NCBI GenBank assembly: GCA_028564705.1
Contig: JAPXFQ010002381.1
Coordinates: 1,054,001 to 1,118,000, forward strand
Length of the DNA: 64,000 nucleotides
From: Apricaphanius iberus
Lineage: Eukaryota > Chordata > Actinopteri > Cyprinodontiformes > Aphaniidae
Direction: 5' to 3'
The notes beneath the pieces were generated by a model. It was not told where the DNA came from. It worked only from the letters and a program-made list of their open reading frames with translations, and did not search any database. Shown piece after piece: positions 12,541 to 24,363 of the stretch (positions are counted from its first letter, which is position 1; each line of letters begins with the position of its first letter). The position numbers and the translations under genes were made by a program.

Positions 12541-14029
12541 CAGAATGCCAAAAAAAAAAGAAGAAACCAAAAACTCCCATCGCAAAGTCTCCCAGGGATT
12601 AATACAGGAAAGGCAGATAGGGACGAAGAGAGATTGCTTTTATATCTATAAACTCTAACTCAAAATTTTTACATCAATTATACTGTCTTGATTTAAGTTT
12701 TTATCAGTAAAGAGGAAACTTGTAGAGTTGGGTTTGATATAGAAAGAGTGGCTGCAGATGATAATATAATTTATAATAAGGAGACATAACAGAAAAGGAG
12801 AATTAACTAAGTTTTTTGAGGTAGAATGTGACATTTGACATCGGCAGGCATAAAGAGAAACAGACTCACACAGACAAAGTCATCAGATAAAATATGAAGT
12901 TTCAGAGCATAAAGTTAATGGGGAAAAAGGACAAATAGAACCTGGAGTTGTTGTAAACCCTAATTAAGACTTTCTGTGAGAGAAATAACATCAAAAGAAC
13001 ATTGCTCATAAGTGTACTTGAATCTGTTTTAGGTTCATGGGGTGGGGATAATGTCTGTCTCTATGTGCTGGTGTATCTATAAACCTAACTTTACTTCAGC
13101 TCTTTGCAAGCTGCTTCAAAAGACAACACCCAGAATAAAGTTTCAAAAACTGTGTCCTTTCTGCTGCCTTCTGTACCATATCCACAGCAAGTGAAGTCCC
13201 TCCACGTTAGATGGGGAAATAGGATTAAAAAAGATTGGCCTTTTACTGTCTGTTATTATGATAGGCTGGGTAGAGTCAGCTCAGGCAAGTCTCGTATTTT
13301 AACAGTGGATGGGAAAAAACGATGCATTAGTTTAATGAAGTTCCATCACAGCGTCTTTATAGAATGAATACTGTAGCATGTGCAATTTCCGCAGAACTCT
13401 GAGACATTCCACATACTGTACATTGGTGGCACTGACAAAATGTGATTGTCTGGTTCAGTGGTAACTGGATAATATTTATTCTTGTGCGATGTCATGCACA
13501 TTCTCTGTCTGTACCGACAAAGATTCCCTTAAATCAATATAACAAATGCTTGGTTTAACTCCAGCAAACAAGATTTCTAGCTACTTTCTGACTAATCCAG
13601 CAAACAATAATTTAACCAATTAGGTTTAAATAAAAATAACTTTTTTAAATGACGATTTAAACTTTTAAAAGTAAGCTAGGCCTATGTGGAAAAAAACTAT
13701 TTCACCTCTATTAACTTGTGCCACTGCCTCTGTAAGCAACAACTACAATCAGGGGTCTACAGTAACTGGTAGTGAGTATTTTATAGAATTTTTTCTCACT
13801 TTATTTTGAATAATTGTTTCAATTAAGCTACAATTGAGGTTTTTCTAGCTTGATCTGTCCGTTTATGGCATGTAATACTTAATTATTTACATTTAGACTT
13901 TCTCTGGCCACTTTCTGGTTTTGCCATTATGAATTAGACTCTTGGTGTATTCCGACTCATTTTTTTTTTTTGACAAAGCAGTTGTGCTTGAGCTAAAGCT
14001 CACAAACTCGTGGCCAAAAAAATCTCTTT
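12541..14029. other. gene-free stretch
   Basis: No gene or clear repeat. A T-run lies at 13961-13972, just before the next Tc1 relic. Confidence 0.5.
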
Positions 14030-14545
14030 GAGAATGTTCTGGTACAATAAGATTTCCTGGTTGCATAAGTTACGGTAAGTTGTTCAGGTTCTGAAGCAGC
14101 CCCAGCCCACCAGATTACCACCGTCACGTTTATTTTTGTCGATCTTTTGAAATGTTGTGTTAGAACCTGTCAGACTTTTCAAAAAGTATTTATTTTTATT
14201 AGCCTGTGAAATATTTTCTCAAAAGTCTTGAGCATCATCAATATTATCTTTCCTAATGGGAGATTGATTTTCTATTTTTTTGTCAGATCTTGGAACTCTC
14301 CCACAGCTGCAGTTTTTGTCACTTTCTTCTTGTTGACTTATGAACACTGACCTTATGTGTAGCAAGTGAATCTCATAGTGCTTTCTAGATTATTTATAAT
14401 CTCCTGGAGGAATTGTAAAAGTACTCTTGACATAGTTTTGGTAGACCAGCCAGTTCTGGAAAGGTTCACCCTAATAAGTGATGATAATTGCTCTTACTTA
14501 TCTTATAGGAGTTTTAACTTCCATCCTTCAGTGATCAGTTGATCC
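14030..14545 (-). mobile_element. decayed Tc1-type transposon fragment
   Basis: A minus-strand relic of a fish Tc1 family different from the one at 7.1-8.0 kb. Reading the minus strand near 14470-14435 gives NLSRTGWSTKT, matching the NLPRSGRPTK-type linker that joins the two DNA-binding halves of Tc1 transposases. Sequence near 14215-14240 and 14335-14370 keeps the order expected for the same gene. Every frame is broken by stops and indels, and no terminal repeats are visible. Only the N-terminal and middle parts of the transposase region are represented. Confidence 0.65.
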
Positions 14546-14559
14546 TTAAAGCTAAAAAT

Positions 14560-17500
14560 AATAAAAACCTAGATGCTGATGTCACAGTGAAGGTAACATA
14601 CCCTGATGGAGTACAACACTGCCTTATATACCTTTACAGTATACTCAAAGTATAGAAAAGTGAATTCTCTCCTCACTTGATGGGGAAATTAGACCATAAA
14701 ACAATACATGCTGTATTCATAGGGCGATAGGCCCCCACACATAACCATACCTTTATTTCAGTGTAAAGTCAATAGAAAGAAAATATTTTTTGTCAAATTT
14801 TAATTTAAAGAATATATTAGCAGAATATGTTTAAAAAAATTAAAAACACAGACGTTTTCAGTAATTTACAGCCAAGGTCTCAAGGCTTACTGCAGCTCAT
14901 TGACTTGGCATGGCATTAAAGTTAAAAGTAGGGCTTCACCCAAAAATCTGGTATATGTTGCAAATCAAATCCCAGTTTACAGCCTGTGAGCTAAACATTG
15001 ATCCTGATGGAAACTATCCAGAGACATCACCACATCACTAAATCCCCCATGACTCATTATTTAGTAAAAGAACATAGATCTCACACAATTGTAGTTTCTT
15101 GATTGCTTCTTAGAAACAATCAAAATAGTAGATTTAGGGGAAAATATTCTGGGTTTTTACAAATAAGATACAAAGTCAAAAGATCCCAGAGAAGTTAAGA
15201 GGGAAAAGAATGTCAGCATGAAGTAATAAAACAGCAGCATTTTTCTGGGCAGCATATAATGAGGTAAGCAGGGATTATACAGATCTCTGGCAGCCTCCCA
15301 CACTAACATTAACACCTACACAGACATTCTCTGTGGCATAATGGTGTCAAATTTACACAGGTCCACTAAACAGTACTTAAGGTTATGGACTGCCTTCTCT
15401 GTAGGCTAGGGTTGGGGTTTGAGACAGACAGCTGGAGCAGGCTTCGTAGAGGAATATGCGAAAGGAGAGATTAACTAATTTTAGTGGGTTTAATAGCTAA
15501 CATTACCACTAATTCTTTGAAAACCAGAAACACAGAAAACCCACTTGTGGTGTCTTGTGTCTTTTAATCAAGGGACTTTAGTGACAAAGAACATACTATT
15601 CAAACATCTGAAAGCTAGTCTTTGTTTACAGTTTACATGACAACCAAATATGTTAATTGCTGTAACAATAGTAAATTAATAAAGTCGCAGAAAATTGTAT
15701 ATAATGAAGATAATAAAAAAATTAAGGGGAGACTGAATAACATTTTGCCATCAAAGAGTTTGTGGTGATTCAGCATCTCATTGGAGGGTTTAGATCTATG
15801 GCGGGATTTATAGAAATTAATCAATACCACAACCAACCACTAGGGGCTGAACAATTTAAAACACAATGGACTTCCAAACACCAATGTGGGAATTTTTTTT
15901 ACAGTTTATCGCTCCCCTATGGTCTCCCTAAGGAGACATCTTTAATAACTCAACTGCAAACCTGGCTTGATTCAACTAAATAAGTAAACTTTTTAAAAAT
16001 ATATAACCGAAAGATTGGGTCTTCGAGAGGCATTCTGAGATGCATCAAGAATGAAATATGGATTTTGGTGTTTTGGTGGGTGAAAGCAACCAGTCTGTTT
16101 TCGGCATAAAGAAAAATACTATTTTGACATGATGGTGATTCATATTCGATATCCTGGGTGCAGATTTGAGGAGATTGACAGCAGCAATGGCAGGTTATGC
16201 ATGGTGTGTAGCCAGCATGTAAAAGTAAATTGATCTCTTTTATTTTAAATTACTCCTAGGCCAGATATGACTCCTATGCAACAGGATTTTGGTAGGATTG
16301 TCTGGACACTTTAAGGTAATTTGACTATTGTCAGCAGTGCAATTGCATCATAGATATGCCTTTCCAAATTTGCCCAAAGTCCAGGTGTTTAAGTTATGTT
16401 TAAATGGTCTTCAGAGTCCTACACACCATGCTTAACCACAAATGAGATAGCTGGCATGGAGAAGATTGGATAGAAATGGAGAATGGATTACATTCTGCAT
16501 CATACAGTCTTGCTAGCTTCATAACTATTTGTGAAAAATCTACTTCCAAACCAAATAACTGTACAAAAACGGAGTACTAAAAAAGAAACCCAATTGATGA
16601 TGCATCATCTACAGTGTATCTACGTGCTGCCTTGATTATATTACATTTCAAAACAACATTTTAAGTTTTTCTTAAAAATCCCCTCCTTGGTTTCCTACAC
16701 TGAAAACTGATTCAGTCTAGATAAAAAAAGGAGACTTTCTGTGTTATGTGCTCACAGACAAGTTTTGTAGTATGTATCAGTGCATGACTGACATTCCAGT
16801 GATTTAATTTATACTTGAAAATTTGTTTAGATTACAACCTTTTTTGTTTTTTACTTTCAAAACAAAGACAATTTGCTGACATAAAAGCTGTGTTGTGTTC
16901 TTTAAGCTATGCAGACACCTTTCCAGATATTGAATGTGCATCAAATTTGCTGAAAAAAAAGCAAAAACATCACTGCATTACCTATAAAATATTTTAATAG
17001 CTCTAGAATATCCCAATCTTTCCTTAGAGACCAATAACCAGGTGAAAAAAAGCAATAACGTTGTGATATACTTGGAGTAATATGTGGTCTAGCATTTAAT
17101 GAACTCTTACTAAATATATTTTTTATATAAGTAAATGGTGTTTATGTTAGGACATTTAGCATTAGATTCAAGAAAAGATAGCAACCATAGCAACACATTG
17201 TATTCAATTCAAGTATTTTAAACCTCTTTCTATTGAGAATTTTAAAAATACAGTAAACATCTTGTAACTTAATGTGTTTCATGGACAATGCTGGATAACT
17301 GAGTGCCTTTGCTTCTAAGAAAGAGATTAAGTTTAGACTTTGTATTTTATCCCAGTTACTGCAGCTTGACATACACTCAGCGTTTCAGGAAAGTACAGTA
17401 TCAGCTCTGCCTTCCTTTCGAGTCATAAAATATCTTCAACCTGATTTTACCACAGTGGTGAGTGTTCGCTGTACCAGGGTTATTCCAGGTCACATTGGTG

Positions 17501-17818
17501 ACACACCCAATACCCCAATGAAAGGCTGCTCCATCACAACCAACACAAGCGCTCCTGTAACTGTCAATTAAGACCACTGAGTGTAGGCACTGACTATATG
17601 TGGTCACTCTATGCCATGACTCATTGACTGTTAAACACCTGAAAATGCCAATAAAAATAGTTACATTAAGGCTCAACAGTGGGAATAGGCAATGTTTTAC
17701 ACACACAAGGACTAGTTCAGTAAGGGCACAGGGACAAAAAAACGAGACTGTGGGTTTTAACCCAAACACAGGTGATGGTGGCAAACCAAACACATCCATT
17801 TCTTTCCTCTGTCTTTGC
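14560..17818. other. gene-free stretch
   Basis: No gene recognised. The minus-strand frame at 17401-17799 (132 codons) has no domain I recognise and no splice context. The sequence near 16140-16330 is repeat-free and compositionally even, as conserved non-coding DNA often is, but this cannot be shown here. Confidence 0.45.
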
Positions 17819-17819
17819 A

Positions 17820-17896
17820 GCTGTTGGCTTCTGGAACTTTGTGGACTACCTGAGCACTGGGAATTTCACACCTTCGAAGACCCCAACAATGGATAG
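17820..17896 (+). other. weak candidate exon
   Basis: A pyrimidine-rich stretch ends in TTTGCAG at 17813-17819, a good acceptor. Position 17896 ends in ATAG|GTAG, a weak donor at best. One frame reads VGFWNFVDYLSTGNFTPSK and then PTMDR before a TAG at 17898-17900, so it could equally be a short terminal coding piece. I recognise no family. Low confidence: the acceptor is the only strong signal. Confidence 0.15.
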
Positions 17897-17900
17897 GTAG

Positions 17901-18667
17901 AAACCATCACACCCTGGTGTTCCATTTCTGACCCAGAAAACATGCCCCTCTCCAGGGCAAACAGGGGACACCTCAGCCAGTGTAGACTTAGCAGCCTGGC
18001 GATGTGTACTCGCCGCGTCATGTTGACCAGGAGCGATAATGTTCCCAGGGTGACAACGTCTGGGAAGTCTTAGTTAAGAATTAGGATATTTTAAGTGAAA
18101 TACAACCTAAGATAGGAGAGGAAATATCTGTTTTATGTTTAGTTATTAATAAAGGCACAAAGCACAACTCAAGGCTCGATAATGGTTAGCTAGAGAGACA
18201 CATATGGCCAGCTGAAAATTTCAGACAAGCAATTATTCCTTTAGATGTTGTTTGTGGGCTGTAATTCATGTTTAAGTGGTAAAGTATAAATTATAGATTG
18301 TGATGTTGCTCTAAAGTCATCACAATATTTAAAAAAATCATTCTATTGACACTGATGGTCGTTTTTGCTTCACCACTTCATACTTTAGCAGTTTTGTTCG
18401 TTCCATACTCAACTTTTTCAGAAACAATCAGTGTCCATTTACCTTGGGATGTTTTGTCCATGCCTGAATTTGTACCTATTTTGGGGAAGTTCTGTACTTG
18501 TTTTGGTAACAAACAAAAAAATCGACTCACGGCCAACACTTACTGAAAGCAGTAATAAGTCTATTGTCTAAGATCTACCAGCAAAGAATTCCTAAGAAAT
18601 ATTTTTGGTTGATCATGGGTCACAACTTGTCATATTTCATAAGAGTAGAATCGGTATGTCAGTGCAG
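17901..18667. other. gene-free stretch
   Basis: No gene or repeat recognised in these roughly 770 bases. Confidence 0.5.
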
Positions 18668-18786
18668 TGCAGTATTATTTGTAAAGCACACTATAAGCAA
18701 CAAGGGAATTCAAATAGCAGATAAAATAAAAAGCAGTAAAGAACAACAATATAAACAGAAATCACATCATCAGAAAAAATGACGCT
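18668..18786 (-). mobile_element. LINE 3'-end remnant (L2/CR1 type)
   Basis: The sequence from TTATTTGTAAAGCACACTAT onward matches the reverse complement of the 3' tail shared by many fish L2-type LINEs (…GCTTTACAAATAA…). It is in the same minus orientation as the LINE body at 19382-21655 and may be its displaced tail. Assignment is from recall of the family's tail. Confidence 0.5.
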
Positions 18787-18793
18787 TAATCCT

Positions 18794-19007
18794 TAATGGG
18801 TCGCGGGGGGGTGGTGCCTATCTCCAGCTGTCAACGGGCGAGAGGCGAGGTACACCCTGGACAGGTCGCCAGTCCATCACAGGGCCACATAGAGACAGAC
18901 AGAACAAACAACCATGCACACACTCACACCTAAGGACAATTTGGAGATATCAATTAACCTTCTTGCTGCAAGGCAACAGTGCTAACCACTGTGCCACCGT
19001 GCAGCCA
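18794..19007 (-). mobile_element. tRNA-like SINE, internally deleted
   Basis: On the minus strand the head reads GTGGTTAGCACTGTTGCC, resembling an RNA polymerase III A box and common to a widespread fish SINE-like repeat. The tail side holds the GGGTCGCGG…CCATCACAGGGCC block of the same repeat. The head breaks off right at GCAAGAAGG, where the B-box (GGTTCGAATCC-like) should follow, and joins the tail directly. The B box and about 150-200 bp are therefore missing. A second head of this family, with its B box, lies at 33961-34027. Not a functional tRNA gene. Confidence 0.7.
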
Positions 19008-19324
19008 TTTTTTTTACATTCCAGTTATTATTAATCAAATGATCAAAGGCAGCTCTAGGCAGATGGGTTTATTGCCTTAATTTAAAATAATTTAGTGTTT
19101 TGAAAGCTTTGCAGTGGTCTTGATCTTTATTGCAGATAGGATGAGCATAGAAACTACAAACTGCTTCTCCATGTTTGGTTCTAATTCCAGGGATGCTGAG
19201 TAAAGTAGAGATAAATTAGAAGATGATGAGATGTGAGTGTAAAATTATTATTTTTTTCTGATAGGAAAAATAAATGATGACCATAAAATACAAAAGCATA
19301 TAAACTTGAACAAAGAATTTGTGA

Positions 19325-19358
<34 letters not shown>

Positions 19359-19381
19359 GAACATGTCAAAAATCATGTTTC
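19008..19381. repeat. short unclassified spacer with ATT microsatellite
   Basis: No gene is seen. A perfect (ATT)n run occupies 19325-19358. The other bases separate the SINE from the truncated 3' side of the LINE. Confidence 0.7.
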
Positions 19382-20208
19382 ATGCCGAGTTCTGAAGAAG
19401 CTGGAGTTTATGGAGGGATTTCTGGGGAAGACCGAAGAGAAGGGAGTTACAGTAGTCAAGACGAGAAGTGATGAGGCTAAGGACAAGGATGGCAGTAGAG
19501 TGAGTGGTGAGGGAAGGGCGGAGGCGGTTAATGTTACGTAGATGGAAGTATGCAGACTGGGAAATATTGTTTATAGGGGACTGGAAGGATAGTGAAGAAT
19601 CGAGGATGACACCCAGACTCTTGACCAGAGGGCAGGGGGAGACTAAGGAGTTGTCAACAGGGAGATTAAAGCTATTACTTTTGGATAACAAGGATTTATT
19701 GCCGACAAACAACATTTCTGTTTTATCACTGTTAAGTTTTAGAAAGTTTGAGGTAAACCAGTCTTTAATTTCAGATAAACAGTTGGTGAGGGAGGAGGGG
19801 GGAGTGAAGATGAGGGTTTGGAGGAGACATAGATAACATAACAATGAAAATGGATGTTACATTTACGGAAGATATTTCCTAGGGGAAGAAGGTAAGTGAT
19901 GAAAAGAAGCGGGCCGAGCACAGAACCTTTGGAGACGCCGGGAGTGACAGGGGAGGGACGGGAAGTGAAGGATTTGAGTTGAATGAACGGAGTACGGCCA
20001 GAGAGATATGAATGGAACCCCTTAAGCGGGGTATGATAAGAGTCTTGGAGTTGCCTTCAGTGGAAGAGATCAAGCCAGAGTAGAAAGAAGATTTTGTACG
20101 TGTAATAGAGTCCAAGTATAGAAGCAGGTGAGTTTTGTGCATTTCTTTGTGTATTACAAGACCAGTTCTTTTATGGAGGTGTTCGAGTTGACGTCCTATG
20201 GCTTTCAT
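19382..20208 (-). pseudogene. LINE reverse transcriptase remnant lacking the catalytic Asp pair
   Basis: The minus strand at 20208-20055 reads LVIHKEMHKTHLLLYLDSI and KSSFYSGLIS, the N-terminal RT approach. It then jumps to RPSPVTPGVSKGSVLGPLLF-like sequence (near 19960-19900), so the fingers and palm core are deleted. Next comes CNIHFHCY directly followed by [11 protein letters not shown] at about 19860-19810. The family normally has ADD plus a few residues after FHCY; here that segment is gone (break at 19830-19841), removing both catalytic aspartates. The C-terminal part is well kept: [20 protein letters not shown] and KTEMLFVGN near 19790-19690, then [17 protein letters not shown] near 19440. 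Clearly dead. Confidence 0.85.
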
Positions 20209-20375
20209 CTTAAGAAGTTCACGGGTAAACCAGGGGGCAGAGTGAGAGAAGGATACTGACCGAGTTTTGACAGGAGCAAGAGAATCCAGGATATTATTGA
20301 GTGTGGAATTATAATGGGAAACAATATGGTCAGGAGAGGCAGAATCAGGGCTGTATATATTGTGAATAATGTGTG

Positions 20376-21501
20376 TCAGGGTTGATGTTTTTGATATTGC
20401 GGGAATGAAATTTGACGGATAGGCTTAGTTATGGAAGAACAGAGGGGGATGTTGAATGACAGAAAAAAATGATCAGATATATTGACATCATTGGCATAAG
20501 AGTTAGAAGGGGTTAAACCAGAGGAGGAGATTAAATTAGGAGAGTGACCTTTAATGTGTGTGGAAAAATTAAAATATATTTGAAAATCAAAGCTGTTGAG
20601 GCAGGAGGAGAAGTCTTTAGTGAGGGGGTGGTTCAGGTTGTCCATATGAATATTTATATCACCAAGCAGAATGATATTGGGGGAGACATTATTGAGCTGA
20701 GTGAGTCATAAGATGAAGTCATTTAAAAAGTCACTGTTGGGCTTGGGTGGGCGATAGATCAAGGCAATAACTGTAGGAGTGGGGTAGGTATTTGAAAAAC
20801 TGAAGATTCCATGGAGCTGAACGCGGCAGTGGAGACAGGCAGCACCTTCCACTTCCGGGGGGAGTGGCAGTGTTAAGTTGGGAAAAGTCGTTGAGTTGCT
20901 GCCAGGTCTCCGTGAGCCTGAAGAAGTCCAGTTTATACACAGTGATGAGGTCCTGAATGAGGTGACCCTTGTTAGTGAGAGAGTGCACATTCAGGAGGCC
21001 GAAGTTGACGGTGTTGTTGTGGTTAGAGTTAGCTGCCTTAGCCAGGCTGGCTAGCGAGCGAAAATCCGCAGCCCGGCCAGGGTTGCTGCGAGGACGGCGA
21101 GTTGTGGAACAGTATGAAGTTATTGAGTGGGAGTTATCCAGCTGGAAGCTATGGCAAGACCCTCGGTGGATGTATCTCCGGCGAAGAGTAAGGTTGATCT
21201 CCTGGTGGAGCTGCAGTGCTACCAGTGGAGGCACATAGAGATGCTCGCGAAGCAGGAGGAGATCAGCCGCCGTATACCGGAAAAGAGCTGCCCCAGGTTG
21301 GAGGAGAAGGGACAGGGCAGTCCAGAGGAGGGTCGACCAGGTGAAAAGCTTGCAGGCCCGCATGATGAACAGCAGTGGGGCGCTAGACGATAGCAGCGAG
21401 TCAACAGCCAGAAGGAGTGAGAGGTAGGTTTGGCCCACTCGTACACCCAAACATCGAGTTGACAGCCAAGCAGGATCCAAGGGAGGCAAAAAATATAGCA
21501 T
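20376..21501 (-). pseudogene. LINE endonuclease domain, frameshifted
   Basis: APE-like endonuclease that nicks target DNA for reverse transcription. The minus strand reads FGLLNVHSLTNKGHLIQDLI near 21025-20965, then shifts frame to VIALIYRPPKPN (near 20770-20735). After an in-frame stop at about 20706 it continues with LLGDINIHMDN, STHIKGHS and ISDHF (20690-20450). GDxN and SDH are the conserved active-site blocks of the family, so catalytic motifs survive while the frame does not: at least one frameshift (near 20850) and one stop break it. Upstream of 21030 the frame is open but leader-like. It belongs with the RT remnant at 19382-20208. Confidence 0.8.
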
Positions 21502-21655
21502 CTACTTTAAGACAAAATGCAGTCCAGTGCTCCATAAAAGTGTAAAACAAGTTAAAAATCACCGGTGAGCAGCGGCTGCAAAAACGCGCCAGTGTCCACT
21601 CAACAGGAAGTTCATGAACGTCTTTGAAGTTGAGAGGCTTCTTTGCCATCACCCT

Positions 21656-22667
21656 AATCTTCAGCTCTCCACATTATTGTTAATCAGATTCAAGTCAAGA
21701 TTCTGGTGGTGCCACTCTGAATTGTCACTATGACTTCCATTGCAAAGAAATGTATCTACAGGATGTATGGGTATAAGGTATGGATGTTTTTTTATAGGTG
21801 GATGGCTGGATTTAAATACATTTAACACAAAAACTATTCTAGAGAAGTCTCCATTGTATGGTCCAGTTTTCACTTTCTGGATAAAGTCAAAAGTCAAACT
21901 ATTACAGCATAATTTGCCTCCTGTTTGCTTGACAGCATGAACTAAGCCTATAACTGAAGGACTGCTAATAGTTAAACTCATATCTACCAATAATTACAGC
22001 ATTAAGACGAAGTACAATGACTAAATGTATATCTGTATTGCATTTTTGAGTTCTACTGTCCCTACAATGTCAAACTGAAGTGTCTGGATGAAAATAGAGG
22101 GGGATGAATAGAGCTCACATTCAGCTGCAGCAGAGCCACAGCACTGCAAATACACAGATGCCCGTCCCTCATCTGCACAAATGGGGCTTTCAAACCTTTC
22201 CCTCACTTTTGTCCCATCAATACCGTACTCTTCAGTGAGACCAAAGCCACCAGCTCCAACATTCCCTTTGCCCATTTCCAAACACACAGAGAAGTGAATA
22301 GTGTCTACTGTACCTTGTGCCACTCCCCTCTCTGTGGGGTAAAACACATCTTGACAGACCTGTATTTATGGCCAGCTGGATTCGTGTTGGAATGAATCAT
22401 GAAAAGGACCAAAATCACCATGCAGGATGTTCATTTATATTGAACTTTGGTCAGCTGAGTGGGTCTGATTGTGTGGGCCATGCAGAAAGAATGGTGTGTG
22501 TGCATGTGTGTACATGCATGTGTGTGTGTTGGACAATTAGAAGAAGCCCACTCATGATAAACAAAGTGTGTTTTTTTTTTTTATTCTTTTTATTTTGGCA
22601 CGTGTCCTGTCTTGCAGTGTGTTACTCGGAATTGATGTCTGAGTGCCAAATAGAAGGCCAACAGATT
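21656..22667. other. gene-free stretch with TG repeat
   Basis: No recognised gene; short frames on both strands show no known domain. An imperfect TG run lies at about 22495-22531 and a T-run at 22570-22582. The next Tc1 element begins near 22668. Confidence 0.5.
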
Positions 22668-23414
22668 TAGGTTGCCTTTGAAGGAGAATCAATTCTTCAA
22701 TCCACTTGCACAGCTTTTGAAGGAACTCGGGTGGTACGTTGGTACAAACATCTTGGAGAACTAACCACAGATCTTCTGTGGATGTAGAATTAAGGTCTTA
22801 TTTATAAATTGATATTTGAATAAAAATATAATACAGTTAACATTTAAATCGTGCACAAAAATTATATTATGTTTACATCTATCAGCCAGAAGCGACTGCG
22901 GGTTGTGGGTTGACAGATCTCTATGATCCAATTATATGGTCAGCTCAGCTCGGCTGGTACTAGAAAGAATAGTGGAGTCAGCAAGTCAAGCAGCTGCTTC
23001 AGAGACCCACATATATTGTTATCCATCACAGGAGAGGAGTGACCGCAGAAGAACCAAAACTAGAGTGGTATTAAGTGAAGCCTACACTAGATGGAGCCAC
23101 ATAAAACATTTCTACAGCATCAAACATATGCGGAAATGGTGACTTCCCTCCTGGATTGGTAAGCTAGCTCATTTGCTAACTTTGCTAACGTTAGCTGTTA
23201 GTCAAACTCTTCTAAAATACAGTCCTTACTGGACATAGCTCTGGTTGGTCATTGGGCGTATCGGCAGCGAAACAGACAAGCCAACCGAAGGAATGATGTT
23301 TTTATTGTTTTAAATAAAACCTAGATAAACTAGATGTTGCTATCATACTCATGTTCCACATACAACCTTAAACTCAAAGTTCCTGAATGATATCAGGGAC
23401 CTTCCTTCTGTAAA

Positions 23415-23680
23415 ATTAATTGACTATGACCAACTAATTATTGTGGGAGACTTCAACATCCATACTGACAACCCCCAAGATAGACAAGCAAAAACATTAA
23501 GTGATATTCTCCATAACTTTGGCCTGACCCAACATGTCAAAAACCAACACACAATCAAGGACACACTCTCAACTTAATTATTAGCAAAGGTTTAAATATA
23601 TCCAACATCCCTATTGTTGATATCGTGTTATCTGACCATTTTTGCGTTTTGTTTGAAAGCACAATTCCTGCTAAATAATC
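23415..23680 (+). pseudogene. LINE APE-endonuclease fragment
   Basis: The plus strand reads DYDQLIIVGDFNIHTDN and then LSDILHNFGLTQHV. After a one-base frameshift near 23545 it reads THNQGHTLNLIISKGLNI and VLSDHFCVLFEST. GDFN and SDH are active-site blocks of APE-type endonucleases from L2/CR1 LINEs. The fragment is incomplete at both ends and closely parallels the endonuclease of the minus-strand LINE at 20.4-21.0 kb. Confidence 0.85.
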
Positions 23681-23851
23681 TAACCAAAGTTAGACAACTG
23701 TAAAAAAGCGTTTCATGGGGGACAACTCAGTTGAAACCTTTAAACAAATTTGCTGCTCTGCCTCACCCCCACCCCCCTCATCTTCCATCTCAAACCCAAC
23801 GTGTTAGATAACATTCTAAAGACGTCATTGATACCATTGCTCCAACTAAAA

Positions 23852-24363
23852 TTAAAGGAAAAGTGTGTAATTTTCGGCCAGTAGGGGGCAGTGCATACCT
23901 AAATTATCACAAGCATGCGGTATTTGTGTCTTTGATTAAGAAACTTAACAACGGAGGTCCAACTAGTGCTGTTTTCAAACGCTCAATTCCCTGAGAATTA
24001 TCTATTTGCAGCAACATGACGAGCACATCAGTCTCTCTTTCATCGCTTGGAACTAGCAAAGAGGTAAAAATATATTTATGGCAAAACTTTTTTGCATTTT
24101 GAGGGGAAATCAATGTTTTAATAGTGGGCATGTTCTGTGCGGTTTGTCCGTCCGGGCTCTTGTGGGAGTAAAGACGTAATCTAATATGGCTTTCCCCTGA
24201 AAAGAGGACCCGCCCCTATGTATTTTAAAACTGATTTTTAAAGTCATATTTTACAATATCTGCAATCTCTTGCAATTAATGTGCTTTACGTTATTATTAT
24301 TACATAATATTTTAATGCCCATTTTCCAAGATGTACTGCAAAAACTACACACCTTCACTTTAA
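23852..24363. mobile_element. TTAA-flanked non-autonomous element (512 bp)
   Basis: The left end is TTAAAGGAAAAGTGTGTAAT. The right end, reverse complemented, is TTAAAGTGAAGGTGTGTAGT, giving imperfect terminal repeats of about 22-25 bp that begin at TTAA on both sides. TTAA target sites are typical of piggyBac and Kolobok transposons. No transposase is encoded, so it would have been mobilised in trans. It lies exactly where the LINE loses its RT region. Confidence 0.75.

Larger units (their letters stand above)
19382..21655 (-). mobile_element. L2/CR1-type LINE, defective
   Basis: A minus-strand non-LTR retrotransposon about 2.3 kb long. From the 5' side (21655) it holds a leader, an APE-type endonuclease region (about 21030-20380) and separate parts of the reverse transcriptase region (about 20210-19385). 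Most of the RT core between them is missing. The 3' side stops at 19382 within the end of the RT region (…LQLLQNSA). That is unusual because LINEs normally keep the 3' end and lose the 5' end. The LINE tail at 18668-18786 may be its displaced continuation. Confidence 0.85.

Noticed and set aside
17401..17799. Cysteine-containing 132-codon minus-strand gene
   Set aside because: No recognised family, no promoter or splice context, and a length compatible with chance in 64 kb.
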